From contig JALJCS010000038.1 of assembly GCA_023055355.1 (NCBI GenBank), positions 1,984,001 through 2,048,000 of the forward strand: a DNA stretch of 64,000 nt. The letters are read 5' to 3'. The notes under the pieces are model-generated. The model was given only the letters and a program-made list of their open reading frames with translations, was not told where the DNA came from and ran no database searches. The stretch's first letter is position 1, and each line of letters starts with the position of its first letter. Positions 13,701 through 28,700 of the stretch are shown here, piece after piece. Source of the stretch: Agelaius tricolor (lineage: Eukaryota > Chordata > Aves > Passeriformes > Icteridae). A program made the translations under genes and the position numbers.

Positions 13701-16700
13701 AAAAAAAAGATGGGGAAACCCACCAAAAAGCCTGGCTGTAACATCTCCTGCTTCCATTATACTTCAAAACAAAATGAAGGATTTTGTTTTAATAACAACT
13801 TTTTACTAACCTCCACACACCTTCTCTAGAACTCACCAAGTCCCCCTTGCCCCCCTCCATAAAAGTTGAAAGATCAAATTTATTCTCTTTGTAGGCAGGT
13901 GAACATTCACACGCCCAGACATAGCCACATATATATTTCATATACCTAAATATAAAATATACATTTTACAGGCACTTCAGCTTGCTCCCTGGCTGCACAC
14001 AGAAGCCCAAAAAATACATGTTCCAACGTGGTACTTATAATGGACTTGAGTTGAGGCAATGAGAACTGAAGAGCATCATAATGAGGTTCCTGTGTGCAGG
14101 ACTATAATATATACATGACTCAGAGCACAGAGAGAGTGAGAGCAGAGCTGAACCTCCCTCCAATGGCAACATCCCAACAGGATCAGGTTCAGCTCCTCCT
14201 GACACCTCCTCAATCCCCCCTGTCCCACTGCACTCTCAGCTCATTGTACTGTCCCTGTCGCTAATTTAGGGAATTTAATAGAGATTAACTCTCCTGAAAA
14301 TTGGGAAATGCCCCTGCAGCTTCTGAGCTGACCACTCAGAGTCTCCATGGCAATATAAACATGGAGCTAACAAACACAACAAGTCCTTGATTGCATTAAT
14401 ATATTTTTCAAGTCATTCCTGAAGGAATCTGTTTCATATTGACAGAACTGCTGTAATTCCATCCCCATTAAATGATACAGAGTTTTTCCCAGGAAGAGAA
14501 ACTCTTTTCTTAAATCTCAGTTCTTTCAGATTGAGTCACATAAAAACTGGTTATTCTAACTGTAATTACTGTATTTCTAAGTTCCTGAGAGAGATTAAAA
14601 CCATCCTACAACCACAGTGGATGGATTTCAGGTCCAGTGAAGTCAACAGCAAAACCCCACTTGCTTTGATGTCAGAGGGAAAAGAGGAATTTAATCCCAC
14701 CTTTGAAAGCAAAAGGAACCAAGTCCTTCTGTGCAGCACCTGGCACTGCCCAAACCAGCAACTGCTCCTTTCAAAGAGGGGCTGGGTTTAGAGCTTTTTG
14801 GAAGGAAAGGAAGAAAGCCAAAAGATGTGTATTTAAAAAATTCTGTGCTTAAATGTGCAGGGCATTTGACAATTTGGAAGCATGGTAGAAATAGCAAACA
14901 GGTTTGGTTTAGGTTTTTGTTGCTAAAAAGGGATTTTCTCCTGCTGCTTTTCAAAACTTAAATTGAAATTTCCTGGAACAAAACATGTTCTCTTTTTTGC
15001 CCACATCCCGTGAAATAACATTCATCTCCACATCTGGAACAGTGAATAATCTGTCCCCAGTCAGTAACAAATTTAAAGTACAATTTCTGCACAAATGGAA
15101 TTGTTGAAAAAGTCTTCAAAGGAAATCTGAAGTCACTCTCCCTATAAGCATATTTGGGACAAAAAGAAAGTATTTACACATGGAATTACTTAAAATAATT
15201 TCTGCACTAACAAAGCACAACTTTGTTAGGAGGTGATATCGTAGGCATGACCCAGCCATTTAAAACCCAGGCATTACAGGCTGATTTCAGCCAAAACCAG
15301 TGGTGGGAGAGAGCTTTAAACAGAGCTGCATCTCAGCAGAGCTCAGACCTGGCTGTGTGTGAGGGGCAGAACACTGAACATCTTTCCCAGGAACACCACG
15401 GCCCCAGCAGCCAGCACCGGGAACGAGGAGCCTCAGACACGGGGTAACAAAGGCACAGGCAGGCAAAACAGCAACAAGAGGGAAGAAAAGAGTGTGTGCT
15501 GCATCATGCTTGACACATTCTTGACTTCCATTCAAAATGCAGGTTCTTGCAGGATTTAATTTGCCAGAGCGCAGCAACACCCAAAGACATCAATTGCAAA
15601 TGAGTGAATTCTGTGAATTAGCAACTTGAAGGCAGACCCAAGGCTTGCCCAAGTCAATAAAAAGGTGCCTGTCAGCCCAGGCAGCTTTGTTTTAGGCTCC
15701 AAGTAAATTACAGATGATAAAAACCCTGATGTAACACATCACCAAATGCATTTTCCTCGTTTCTTCAGAGAAGTTGAGAGCCATTTGTCACCTCCAACAG
15801 GATTTTAGTGCAGAAACACAGGAAAAACATTGTGCATGAAGAAACACAGAGCTTTTGCATCCAGAAACCTTCCCTGCCTGTTACAAAGGTATTTGCTGAA
15901 CAGTTAGCAAACAACTGCTTTCTGGGAATAACAAAAGACTGAAAAATTGTGATATAAGGTAGGTCTATAATTATTTACACTGTCTGACATCATGGATATA
16001 AAGACAGACACTGAGGCAGGCACACTTGTGATGTTGGACTGGCAAGTGAAAACTGGAGCAATTCCAGAGCAGCAGAGGAACTCACCTTGTTTCCTGGTCT
16101 GTGCACCCTGAAGCGATCATCTTTCATCAGGGTGGCTAACACCTTCTCCATCTTCAGCTCTGAAACACTGGGGCAACAAAGACAAAAAATTACTGTTTCT
16201 CCTGCTTTGAAACACAGCCTGGAACGAGCCACAGACTGGTAATGGAGAGCAAAACAATTGAGATTCACAGTTCAACTTGGGAATTTATTCCTGAAATACA
16301 CAAGGTCTTAGTCCAGACACTCCCTCATCACCTCTGGAAGTGGAACTACTGTAAAATCCCAACCCCTGCTTCCATGGCACAGTTTCACCCACAATTTTGT
16401 CACTGTTTTAAGCCAACAACACACACACTCCAATTGTAGCAGAGAATCAAAATAACTGAGGGTGGACTTTCCATCCACTGAAAGCCTCCTTGGCTCTCGA
16501 CCAAGAGGAACTGATTAAAGAAATAAATTGGATTCACTTCCATGATTTTCAGGATTTTTCTTTCCTTGCACTGAGAAGCACCAAGACAATTGGGAAGCAC
16601 CTGGTTATTCTTTTCACCAGAAGAAACTCAAGACAGAGCTGTAGCAGCTCATAACATTAATGCTTCTTGTAAATTTTTTTTGTAACTATAAAGAATAAGA

Positions 16701-19700
16701 TCTGCAACCTCCACCTTGAACCCAGGGATTGTCCAACATTTCTTTTTTCACTGAATGCCATGGGCAGGAGCAGGTTGTTTGTGTAACTGTGAGAGACTGA
16801 GTGAGGCACCCACAGGCTGGAAACACCTGCTCCACTTTGCTACTCCTGCCACATCTTGTCTCCTCCAGTTTAGCTCCCAGAGTCTCTGGAATGAGACACA
16901 GTGCTCAACCCTCACTCAAAGGATGGTACTTTCATGTTTACACATGAATAATGACCACACTCACAACACCAAAGAGCTGAAACTAAAGCTGTGCAAAGAC
17001 ACAGCTCCTTCTTCCCATAGGGTAACAACAAAACCCTGAGGAACTTTCCCCATCAGCCAATTCCCCTGCAACTTCAACTTCCATCCCTCTGGTCACATTT
17101 CTTCCCCACAGGATCCTGTGTGATTCCAGCTCCTGGCTACCTCACTCAGGTCAGAGCTCACAGGCACTTCCCAATGGACAAACTCACCCTCCAATTCATT
17201 TATAGCCTCAAAAGCCACCTCTGACACCAGACACACAGTTTGATTTCCTTTCCTGCTCCGAGAACTCACCTCCCCTCTCATCTGAAGTGCAAAGCCAAAG
17301 CCCAGCCCATTAGGGACTCCACAGCATTTTTTTTTTAAATACAGGAGACTCATTCAGCTGTCCTAGCCAGGCTTCACACTGGGCATTTATTTTCATTCTG
17401 TCGACTCACATTCCTCCTGTAGGCTCAACCAGATGATTTATTCTCCAGTCCTGCTTGCATGACACTACTGGGTCCTGCTATGGCCCAGATCTGGAAATGC
17501 TTAGAAACCTGCTTCATTTCCAAGTGAGCAGTCCTGCTTAAAGGTGCATTTACAGGACACTAGAAATTCTTTGTCCTCTTTAACACTGTCCTAAGGGGCA
17601 CACACACCCCAGGTGACAGCACAGGAACAGCTGTGCAGCTCCAGGCCATTAATATTACAGCTGCATCCAAACTGGGTCCCATTTCCAAGGGAATTACTCA
17701 GAGCATAAAAGCTGAGGGCTGTGGGCCCAGATTTTCAGTAATGGGCAAAGGTTATGTCTAGAAAAGAAGCCAAGGAGTTCACTTGGGATTAAACCAATCT
17801 AAGGAAGAGAGAAATCTTTGGGGTCCAACAGTTCTCAGATTCCTGAATCTCAGCTGGTCAGAAAGCTGCCTGTGGTTTCTGAAAGGAACTATTGCTGCTA
17901 TTCTTCAATTTGTAAAGTACAGAAAGAAATTAAAACAACAAGGATATCTTCTTCTTTTCACTCCAAGCCCTCTACCATCTGGCTAGCAGGAATGGATGAA
18001 TTTCTGCCACAGTGTTTGACAGGATATTGTGATCCTCACCTGCTCCCCATCCTTCCCAGCTAAAGCAACAAAACCTTTACTTTTGCAACCTGCCTTTTCA
18101 GCCTCAGCCAACTCAGCATCACAGCAGAAGGCAAGGAGAAGGTGCAGAGGAACAGCCATCCAGCCTGGAAGGGATGGGCCAGAGTGGCCACAGGACACCC
18201 TACAAGGGAGAGCAGCCCCCCCATGTGCAGCTGGGTCACCCCATGCACAGATTCCTTCACAGAGGATGCAGAGACAGGCTGGGCAGTGATGGGGGAGAAA
18301 GGGAAATGGAGCATAAAATGACAACCGAGGGTTCCTCTGTCTGGTTTTGAAAAGTATAACAGCAAATTAAAACATAAATGGTAACCACTTAAGCAAGAGG
18401 AAAGCAGACCTCCCCCTTCCCCCTGCAAAGGTTGCTTTGACACGGCTATGAATGAAAATGTCAAACCTTTGACATTGATTTGTTGGAGTTGGGTCCTCCC
18501 CTCCCCTGGCGTGTCGCCAGCAACAGATACCAGAACTGGGTTCACAGCAGGGAGCAGGGAGGGGAACAGCACAACCCCCGAGCAGGGAGGGAAACGACTG
18601 GAGCAGGGAGGGAAACGACTCGTGCCTTCACGGTGATGCCTCCTCCTTTATAAATTAGTTAGGCTGCTGTTAGCAGATAAAGAAATTATCTGATAGCTGT
18701 CGAGGCAGGCGCTGCGAGATTGCAGCTGAAGGGGCTAGAAGAGACATAAAGGAAAAAAAAAAACAAAACCAAAACCTCGCATTTCTTCTGCTTGTTGCCT
18801 CCTCCCTTTGAAGGGAAATCTGTTAGTTTTGCTTGGAGCTGAGACAGAACATTTTGGAGTCTATCCTTTTTTTTTTTTTTTTAAAGAGGGAATGGAGAGA
18901 AAACATGAGTGTGCACGTGCCTGCACATCCACATTTACAGCTGGGCAGAGCAGCCACAACTTCCAGCTACGCAAAGCCCAACCTGAAAGTTGCAGAGAGA
19001 GGAGGCAGCTTTGCTGAGCCCCAACAGGAATTACTGATCTCAGCAGAGCCAAAGTGAGATCGTTTTGGCAAAGGCTAACGCTGCTTTTCCACACTGGAAG
19101 CCAAGGAGAGGCTTCAGGTACCGGTGAAAATTAATTGCAAGCGATTTCCAATTTCAAAGGCAGTCATCTCTAATTCCAAAGTGGATTTTCATCCAGGAAC
19201 AAAGCCACGTCTGCTCTCATTACTTCCGACTCTCAACATTCCTGGACTTACTCCCATGCATGCTGGGGTGGGTGGAGGGGTTTAGGAAAAAACTCTGGGT
19301 CAGATCCTCATCCCCTGTAAACCAGCAGAGCATTGCTCATTTACACCAGCTGAAGGCTGCAGGGACACATCTCATGCTTTGTCTTCTTCAAAATACATAT
19401 TTTATGAAGTATTTACATTTCAATAAACCCAGCGGGAACTTCATTTAAAAAAGGAAAAAAAAAAACCCCAACAAATTAAAAAAAAAAAAAGAAAGATTCA
19501 CAACACACACTCATCCTCGACAAAAACCTGAGAGATTTAAAAATTAAGCTAAGAATGGGAAAAAAAAAGCAAACTCCAGTAACTTGTGCAGACCAAGTCA
19601 GAGGGCAAAAAGATTTAGGGTAAAGGAACAGAAATGAGCAGTGCTTAAGAGGAGGCTCAGTGACAGTCCAACACACGCTGTCTTTTGCCCTCACACTGAA

Positions 19701-22700
19701 TTAAATTGTCAGGATTATCACCATAATGCTCTGTTTATGAAGGGTAACGGCAATTTGTGCTGATGGCACTTGCTGCCTTGAGCTTCAAGCTGCCTTCCTG
19801 CATCTTCTCAGTAATTCATCAGCTCCCTGCTCTGTCCCTGTGCCCCTTCTCCTCATCCTCTGTGTGGGAAGAGCAGAGAGGTTGGATTGCCCCGTGCCCG
19901 GCAGGCACTCACTGCCTTTCCTCTGAGGATGGGGGTCAAGGAAGGCAAATTACACTCATTTCTGGCAAGTCCTTCATCTGCAGAATGTAAAACAAACAAG
20001 CAAAACAAGAAAAGGCAATCCCCAGTGTCATCTGGCTCTGAAAAGCAAAGGAAAAATAAATTCACATAAATCTCCCCCTCCTTATTCAGAGTCTTCAAGA
20101 TTCCTGAAGACCACGGCCAGCTCAACAACAGGTCTGCTTAGCAGACATAATTACCAGCCTGAGTGACACTTCCCCAAACTTGTTAAAAAACAACAACATT
20201 GGATAAAAGCATTAACATTTAAAATAAAAAGGAAGGAAATTTCTCTCTCCTTCCTCTAACACTACCAAAATATTATAAAATAGAAAAATAGAACTTTCTA
20301 CTTGGAGTTAAAAATTCACAATTATGTGGGATTTCACCTTTAAATGTCAGTGCTGTTTGTTACATGAAAAAAAACCCTGTCAGCTTAGCCTTCCATGTCT
20401 TGCTGGTGTCTGCTTAATAGATAGTTACCTGGGATGATGGATGGCTCTTTGTTAGACCACTAAATGGCTCACAGCCTAGAATAAGCCTGTATTTACTGCC
20501 AACATTTGTTTGTTTCAAGGATGCAAAACCAAATTCGATTCCAAGCAGCTCCACCCGACAGAAACACAAGAAATAAAAGGGAACTAATTTGTGCATGAGT
20601 TTACAGGGCTCCATCAACACTGCCACAACACTGAAGGGACTCTGCTGATGTTCTCAAACGCTGAGAGACAGCAGAGCAGGGAGCAAGGGGAGGCACAAAC
20701 ACCCAGCTGGCTGCTGAGGAGGCTGGAGATCCTGCCTAGAGATGCTGAGCAGCCAGTTGTGGGTTTTCTCTACAAAAAGATCATTGTGCAAGCAGGGCTG
20801 GACTAAGATCTCATCATGTGTCAGCCATCAGGTACCTGACTGCACACTGGGCTGGTTCTTACTGAGCCTGGCTTGCTCTCCTTGCTGCTACTCCCAAATC
20901 CAAGCCAGAGCCAGGCAGGCTTGGAAGCACACCCCACTTTGGGTCTGCAAGAGTCCACCCTCCCTTTTTGCCTTCCAGGACCACACTGGGCTCTCACCAC
21001 TTGCCAAAGCCTCTCCTGTTCCTGTCACAAGCCACTTAAACAACACATCTCGGTCAACTAACTGCAGATATCACCCACAGCTCCCCAGCAATCTCTCCCC
21101 CAGATCTCTCCCAAAGGGCCAGCACAGTCTCTGACAATATGGTGCCATGCAGGCAGAGGGCCAGGGACCATCTGACAGGCTCGTTTGACTTGTGATCTCC
21201 ACACAGTCACAAGATTTGTCATAGATTTGAACCCAGGGCCAGAGAGGAAACAATGGAGTGCAAAGGATCTCTGACTATCCCTGCCCCTCACCACACACAC
21301 TCACTCATGCACAACCTGTCAGGCTGATGATTTTCACACACTTCCCTCTTCTCCTTTTGCTAGTCTGGGGCCAGGCCTGGATCACGAGAATTAATAAATT
21401 CTTATTAAAACCTGCACGAGACACAGTCCCGCTGAAAGTGCCACGGAAGGTTAATTAGCAAGGATGAGCTGAAACTTTTGTTGGCGTTTCTGACTCACTT
21501 AATCTTGTGAGAAGCCAGCAAGCTGACATATTCTGCCTCTGAAGGAGCCAGCACGAGCAGGCTGCTCCCGTGGCAGCCGATGCGCGCCGTCCTCCCGATC
21601 CGGTGGATGTATTCCGCAGGTGAAGCCGGAGCGTTGTACTTCAGGAAGGGGGAAAAAGAGCAATTAAGAGGATGTTAATTAGAAAGCACACACCCAGCCC
21701 GCTCACCTGGAACAAAAGGCACACCCCACAGGCTGCGCCTCCCGAGGAATTGGGCTGTTTGTAGCACGCCTCATCCCCCGAACCATCACTCAGCCCCTCA
21801 GCCGCGGCGGTTTTTTGACATGTTGGATGTGACATGTTGGCCAACTTTTAGATAATAGGACAGTTTTCCCCATCTCAGTGTCTCTCTCTCTGCCTTTTAC
21901 ATTTTATTTCTATATAGAAACCTGTTCGCTTCCCCTAATTTAAAAAAAAAAAAAAAAATCGAATCTAATCAAATCTCACACCAAAGAGCGCCCAGGACTG
22001 CCCACATGGAGCAGGGAGCTGCCTGTTCTGCGTTTGGGAGAAAAATCACAAAACAAAAAACAGCTGGTGCCAATTTGGAATTGGGCTAAATTGCTTTGTT
22101 TGGATTAAAGCAAATCATAGCTGGTTACAGGGTAGAATAAATCTAAGAGAGAGGAGGGAGTGCTTTCAGCAGTCTATGATACAGGTAGCAACTCTCTTCC
22201 CCTGTCCAACTACCAGACACCATGAAAATGTTCCTTAAAGACCCCCCCAAATTTAGCACTGCCTCTCATTTACCTCACTGGGAATCAAAACTGCCCAGCC
22301 ATTTGCAAGATCTGATAAAGGGTGACACATTTCCCTCCCTTTAACCTCCCCCTATTCTTTCCCCCCCTTCCTCTCTTTCCTGGAAAAAATGAACAAGCAC
22401 AGAGATACTGCTCAGAAATGAGCCCTCAGCAGTTTAACTGGAAAAAACCCAACAACCAAAGCCCACTCTAGTGTTTATACCTGTGCCCTCTGGCAAAGTT
22501 TCTACTGGCTAGAGGTGTGAGTAAGATGCTGTGAGCAATCTAATTGCTCCCTGCAGGTCCTTGCTCTTGGACACAGCTCTCAGGACAGCTGAGATTTCGC
22601 CTTCTGGACACACAGAAGTCTCCCAGGGCTTTAGGTAATTTGCACTGCGTTCTAACACTGGCAACTATATCTTTGGTTAAATTATATTAATATACAGATC

Positions 22701-25700
22701 TGGGAATTAAAGACTTCACTTCCACAGCCTTCATCGACTAGCTGGCTGCTACAATATCATTCCTTTTTTAAAAAACACAAAAATCAAATCAAATTTGTTA
22801 CCTGAAGGGATGAGGTAGAAATTAAAAAGCTTTGTTGAGGCTCTGTGCCCTGTTCCTTTTACCCAGGTGTTGCTTGATACATGTGAATCTCTGGATCAGT
22901 TCTTCCTCTATTCAACTAACCTTTTTTTAATTATAAATCTTTTATAGAAATGAAATCTGTCTCATGCTCTCAGCCTCCTCTTTGAAACGACAGGCTGCTA
23001 TTTTTAAGGTTCAATCCATCTTCCTTTCTATTTTTTTTCTTCCTTAGGACTGTATTTCTGTCAACAGCAATGCAGCAGTGTGGGGTTTTGTTGGGCTTGT
23101 TTTCTTCAGGGAAAATCTGAACCATGCAGTTCTGCTGGAAGCTGGATGCCTGCAGCTACTCAGCCCCAACCCAGCCAAGCCTCACTCAAGACACTCAGGT
23201 CACTGCACTGACACTACTGAGATACTCAATGTTTAACATGAGGAATTAACTTAAACTCCTCATGGAACTGCCTCCCCAGCAAGCTCAGGAAAACAGGAAC
23301 AGAACTGCAAGAGATGGTCAGGATTTCACAAAATTTGGCTTCCTGGGTGGGGAAATGGAGGGTGCTTCATCTCCAGCCAGGAGAAACTCTGGTAACATCA
23401 GTTATTAAAGAGAAAAACAGACCAAGGCTACCCTAGCAATGCTGCAATCCTGGCAAAACCCAGAGTCCCAGTCCTGCAGTCAGGAACTTGTGGGTCTCCC
23501 CCACCTGCAGGCATCAGCACCAAGACCAGCAAACTGCAGGAAGGTTATGGACTGGGAAGGGATTTAATCTGAGCAAGGCTGCACTTAACACACACAGACA
23601 CACAGAGCAAACCCACCTGTACAATCCAGGTCACTTGAGGCAGGTCCAGCCCCCGTGCTGCTACATCCTTTAAAATGAATAAGGAAATCACTTTAGTAAA
23701 AATCCTTTGGAGGTATCAGCAGAGTGAGGAGTCTTCTGGGATGGAAACTATGTCTGAAAGCAACTAGCTATGTAAGTAGGAATTTGAAGTGTCTCATTTG
23801 GGGAGAGATGGACTGAAGGTCAGAAATAACACTGAGGGTTTAAAATATAAGGATTGTTGGCAGTCAAAAATGCAATGCAATCAAAAATGCAATCAAAAAT
23901 GATCCACTACTATGGCCCAAAGCCTGGAGGACACAAACACCTATTTCAGGATGGTGGTGTTGAATTACAGCATTTTGCTACAGCCCCTTGGCATTATATC
24001 TGAGAGAATCCACTGTGTAAATGCTAGTGATACCTTTGGTTCTTCAGTTTCTTTCACTGATGAAAAGAGATCTGCTCATGAGCACCTACTACCCAAACAC
24101 AGAGAGGGAGAATTAAATCTCTGAAAGGCAGCACTAGTTCTGAGCACACCTTTATCCACAGCAAATCTAAGTACTAAAATCAGGCTGCTTATGATGAAAA
24201 AGGAAAAAAAAAAAAATAAAAGGCCAATGGTCAAGAATCCCTGGCCTTGGGTGGAATGTCCAAAGATATACTGATCTCTACCTACAAATAATTAGTTGTT
24301 TCCTAGGTGATGGTCTGAAGTTGAGGAGCAGATGACTTGCAGGTCATCTGGCCCTAAAATAAAAGGCAAATAAACAATTTAGCAGAATCTGCAGGAAGCT
24401 GGAGCACAGCTTGAGGAGAGGGGACTTCAGCTATGCCTTAGATTTGCACCAGTCTGGCTTTGATTTGGAGAAACAAAATGCAGCTACGAAGAAAAGAGTC
24501 TGAAGCTGCTGTCAAGGTGTTATCTGATGTGCCAGCTGGTGAAAAACACCATCAACTTGGAGAAGGACTTGAATGAGACCCTTTAGTTATCCACAGCCAG
24601 ATACCTCCAAAAACATACCCCCTTCTGAGAGGAAAGAGAGTTTAAATGCCATCCAAACCAGAGAGCACAAACACATTTCAATCTCCCTTCTTGATTTTCT
24701 CTTCATTAGTAATGTCCTCACATACTCCTTGGATTTTACATTCACCAGGCGCAATAGCAGAGCAGGTGTGCAGATTTAACTCTGTTAGGAAATGTTTTGC
24801 AACACATGTATCTTTTAGCTAGTTGCAAAATAGAATATATTAAGGACGTAAGCAGGAGCTTAATGTACTAAAAATGTGTCAGCCACCCACTGAAGTGTTT
24901 TCATGCAACTCCCACACACGTTAAAAGAATGGGAAGCTGATGTTTTGGCAGCAAAGGCCTTCCCATAAGCACTAACCAGGCTGTTTTGTGGCTCCAAGTG
25001 CAGTAAAAGAGGAGCCACTTTCCACGGCGCCCACTCCGAAATAACGCACGCTCGCGCTCCAACACGCTCATTAAGGAGTGACTTGTTCCCAGAGTCAGAA
25101 TGAACAGATGTACAAAAAGCCATTTAAAGGAGGTTGGAGAAAATAAATCAAGGGGAGCTGGGAAGCGTGTACAGCAGTTACCAGGATAACAAGACTATAA
25201 ACTCTGCAGCACGATCAGACGGGAGCGCTGACGGCTGATTCCGAGCTGGCTGGCTCTGTTCTTCCACCAAAGCTGACAAGGCTTTGGTCTTTTCCCTTCC
25301 TGTGCTCTTCCTCCCACCCAGCAGCTGAGGAAAGGCTGTCTGAGCAGAGGGCTCTGACCTTGGCATAGGGCAGTTTCCCCAAAATAAACCAACAACCAAG
25401 ACAGCCCTGCGGTCTGGAGCACCTCTAATATGAGGAGTGGACAGCATGGGCTGGAGCCATCCCTTTCATCCACCCAGATTCTTTCCCTGCTTTTCCAAGA
25501 TAATTTTCTCAACATCTTAGCTTGGAAAAATCACTGCCACAGTCAGAATTTTCATGTGCATTTGCCCAAGCTGAAAAGGTTCACTAAAAGCCTCATAAAC
25601 AGCCAGGGAGGACATTTTAGAGAAGGCTTTCTCCCATCACCAGCCTTGCATTCATGATTGCTTTCACAGTGCCACCAACTCCACTCAGTTGTTACTGACA

Positions 25701-28700
25701 CACAGCAACAGCTACTCTCCTGGGGTTTCCCTTGGCTCTCTTTCACAAGTCTTTTGGGATTTACTGGTAATTGGAGTGTTTTGCAAACTCTCAAAGATTC
25801 CTCAGTATCAGTCCACCTGTGTCTCCTCAAGCTCCTTTTCCTCAAAGAACCTGGTAGAGAGCAGCAAGGTAGGACTAGGGTAAAAAGTTTGAGTTGATTT
25901 GCTTTCCTCTGTTGGCAGGGCCCATGAGTTTCAACTTCTCAGAATTTTAGAAAAATATTTGTGGGTCACCCTTCCAGGAGAGAGAACACAGCTCAAACAA
26001 CACCAATCCGGTTTTACATTTATTCCACGCACAGAAGCACTAACCTGCTGCCAATACTCTTTCAAGAAGCCCAAGAGATTTCCAATGTACCACTCTCCCT
26101 CTTTTCCACTGCCTCAGATGGCACTGCCCCTTCTATGTGTGACCTCACACTACCATTCCTTAATTACAGGGAAATCAAGGATATGACACCTTGGCAGGTG
26201 GCTGCTGCCTCCTTTCCATGGGCAATGGAAGGGCCAATTCTTCAGTGACCATCTCATGGAGCAAAAAACCAAAACCAAACCTACACCAGTGCCATTTTAA
26301 ACGATAACCTGAAGCCTTAACCACATTCCTGCCCTGATCCCAACTGCAAGGCACACAAGGGCACAGGATCAAGGAACAATCCACCTGAGGGATGCTATAA
26401 AAGCTGAAATTTCTGCTTTGAACAACTCATGTTACCAGCCTGGGCTTGTGGTTAGGGGGTACAGGGGTGGATCCAGAGAATGGGGTACAGGGGGTGGATG
26501 CCAGGGAATGGAGGGCAAAAAGGTCACACTGAAAGTGAGTCCTGTCATTGCAGAAGATCAGAACCAACAGGGCCACTGAAGTTTTGCAAGGGCCTTGGTT
26601 TGCTCAGTCCCTCTCACACAATCTAATTAGGGCAAAGGAAATTGCTAAAGTTGCTTTTGAAAGACACTCAATGGTGAGGTCTTGAAGGCCCTGAGCTTGA
26701 CAATTGGCTGCCTACATGAGGCCTAGAAGTACAGATGGAAGGCAGCTTGCTCAGGTGCCAGGCTGTCAGTTGGATTAAAATGACTCATTTATTTACCAAA
26801 GAACCTCACAAAGTGCTTTAGCTAACAGGCAGAGAGGGCCTAACGGCTCTCCAAGCTGGGGAAGAAGCTCTCGCGCCTTCCCGGCCTGCCAAAAGTCATT
26901 ACAGCCGAGTGTGGAAAGCCATCAGCAGGGTAGAGACCCCCGTCGGCAGGGTGACAGATTGGGCTGCGTAATCAGAGGAGGAAGGGGAGAGCACAGAAGC
27001 TGTCAGAGGCGAAAGCTCTTGGCTGGGGCCGCCAGAAAACTGGCAAGATGAGTTAGCGTGACTGAGTAAACAGCAAACAATCTCCAAATGATCTTTCCTC
27101 CCTCCCTGGAAGAGATGAACTTGTTTAAAAGGCACATCCCAAAGGAAGCCGCAAAGAACTTTCAGTGAAGGAGAGAGAAATAAATCTGGATGAGACCCTC
27201 TGAGATACATGGCCCTTCTTTTATTTTCTTGTCTGCCAGCTTATATTGTCTGGCAAAAATATTTTATGGGCTATATTAATATACATATGACATAGAGCAA
27301 ATTAATAAAAGGAACAGCAGGTCCCATTGCTTACTAGAGCGGAAAGATGGGTGGAGAACATGGCATAAGGGACAAGGGAAGGACGGCAACATTATTTGTG
27401 TTGCTCTTTTGTGAGCCAGGTTTCAAAATTTTGTGGGCACAAAACACGATTTCGCAGTGAAAAGAACAGAACCACCTTTCTGCAGAATTTTTTTTTTTTT
27501 TTTTGCTGATATGGAGAAGAATGTCAGAAAAAGCAATGCCCTTAGAGGCAGGAGGTGGTCACAGAGCCTGGCTGCCCTTTGGACATCTGCGTTGGGGAGG
27601 CACCTGTAATGTGGGACTGGTGCAAAGTGTATCTCTATATTAAGGTGTCCATATGGTCCCCATTACTGTGGTAACAGGCCACCTCCTGCTTTCAATGCAT
27701 TTGTCCTCCCAACATCTCTGTAAGATGGAACTGTGCTACTTTCCCCATTTTACAGATGGGGAGCTGAAGCACAGGGAGATTTTGGACTCAAGACACACAA
27801 CTCACTGTGCTTAACGTGCTGACCGTGTGCCAGCTGAGGCAGAGTCACCGGCACCGGCAGGAGCTGCATCCCTGCCTTGCAGGAAATGCAAAGCAGCTTA
27901 GATTGAAGAGGAGGAGGGTTACAATAAATGTGTTACCTTACACCACCCTCGTCATGGCAATCCAGGTTACTCCATATTATCTCCCATTTATGACCATTAC
28001 CTCCCATTTGTGACAGATCAGGAGCAAACCCACAGCTATTGCTGCTCAACTGACATGTGGCTATTTGCCTTGTCACCCCAATTCCACGTTCACCTGTCTG
28101 TGGCACAGCAGGAAATCAAAACACATCTCCAGTGTCTCAAGAGGGGAATCCCATCCACTGAGATTTCTTCATCCAAATTCTTCCTACCTTGTCAACAGTT
28201 GCTCATTTCCTGACAGATTTTTCCTGTCACAGGCTGCATTTTCCCTTCAAACCTTCTCACCAAGGAATTGCTAGCCTAGTGATTGCAATTGTTTTGCTTC
28301 CTCTTTCTTTGTCTAAATTTGAGCATTTACCTTCCTTCCAAACCCATTAAATTGGAATTTCAAAAACAAGATACGTACCTGACATTTCTCAGTTACGTGC
28401 ATCAAGGATAACAAAGTTTAGCTATTTATTTTTCAGAATTTACCAAACACTTTTTATCTTCAAATCAATCTACGCCACTGAACGGTTTAAGCTCTACTCT
28501 CCTCCCTGGTTCTGACACTCAAGTATACAAGGGAACCAAGTTACAGTTCCACTTATGCACTGCAAAGATGCATTTTGACCTTGATCAAATCACTGAAAGG
28601 CTGTACACACAAAGAGGACTAGAAGATAACAAGTAGAATTTTACAGGTGACAAATAATTTGGCAATGCTAAATCAAGCACTCCTATACACATGGCACTCG

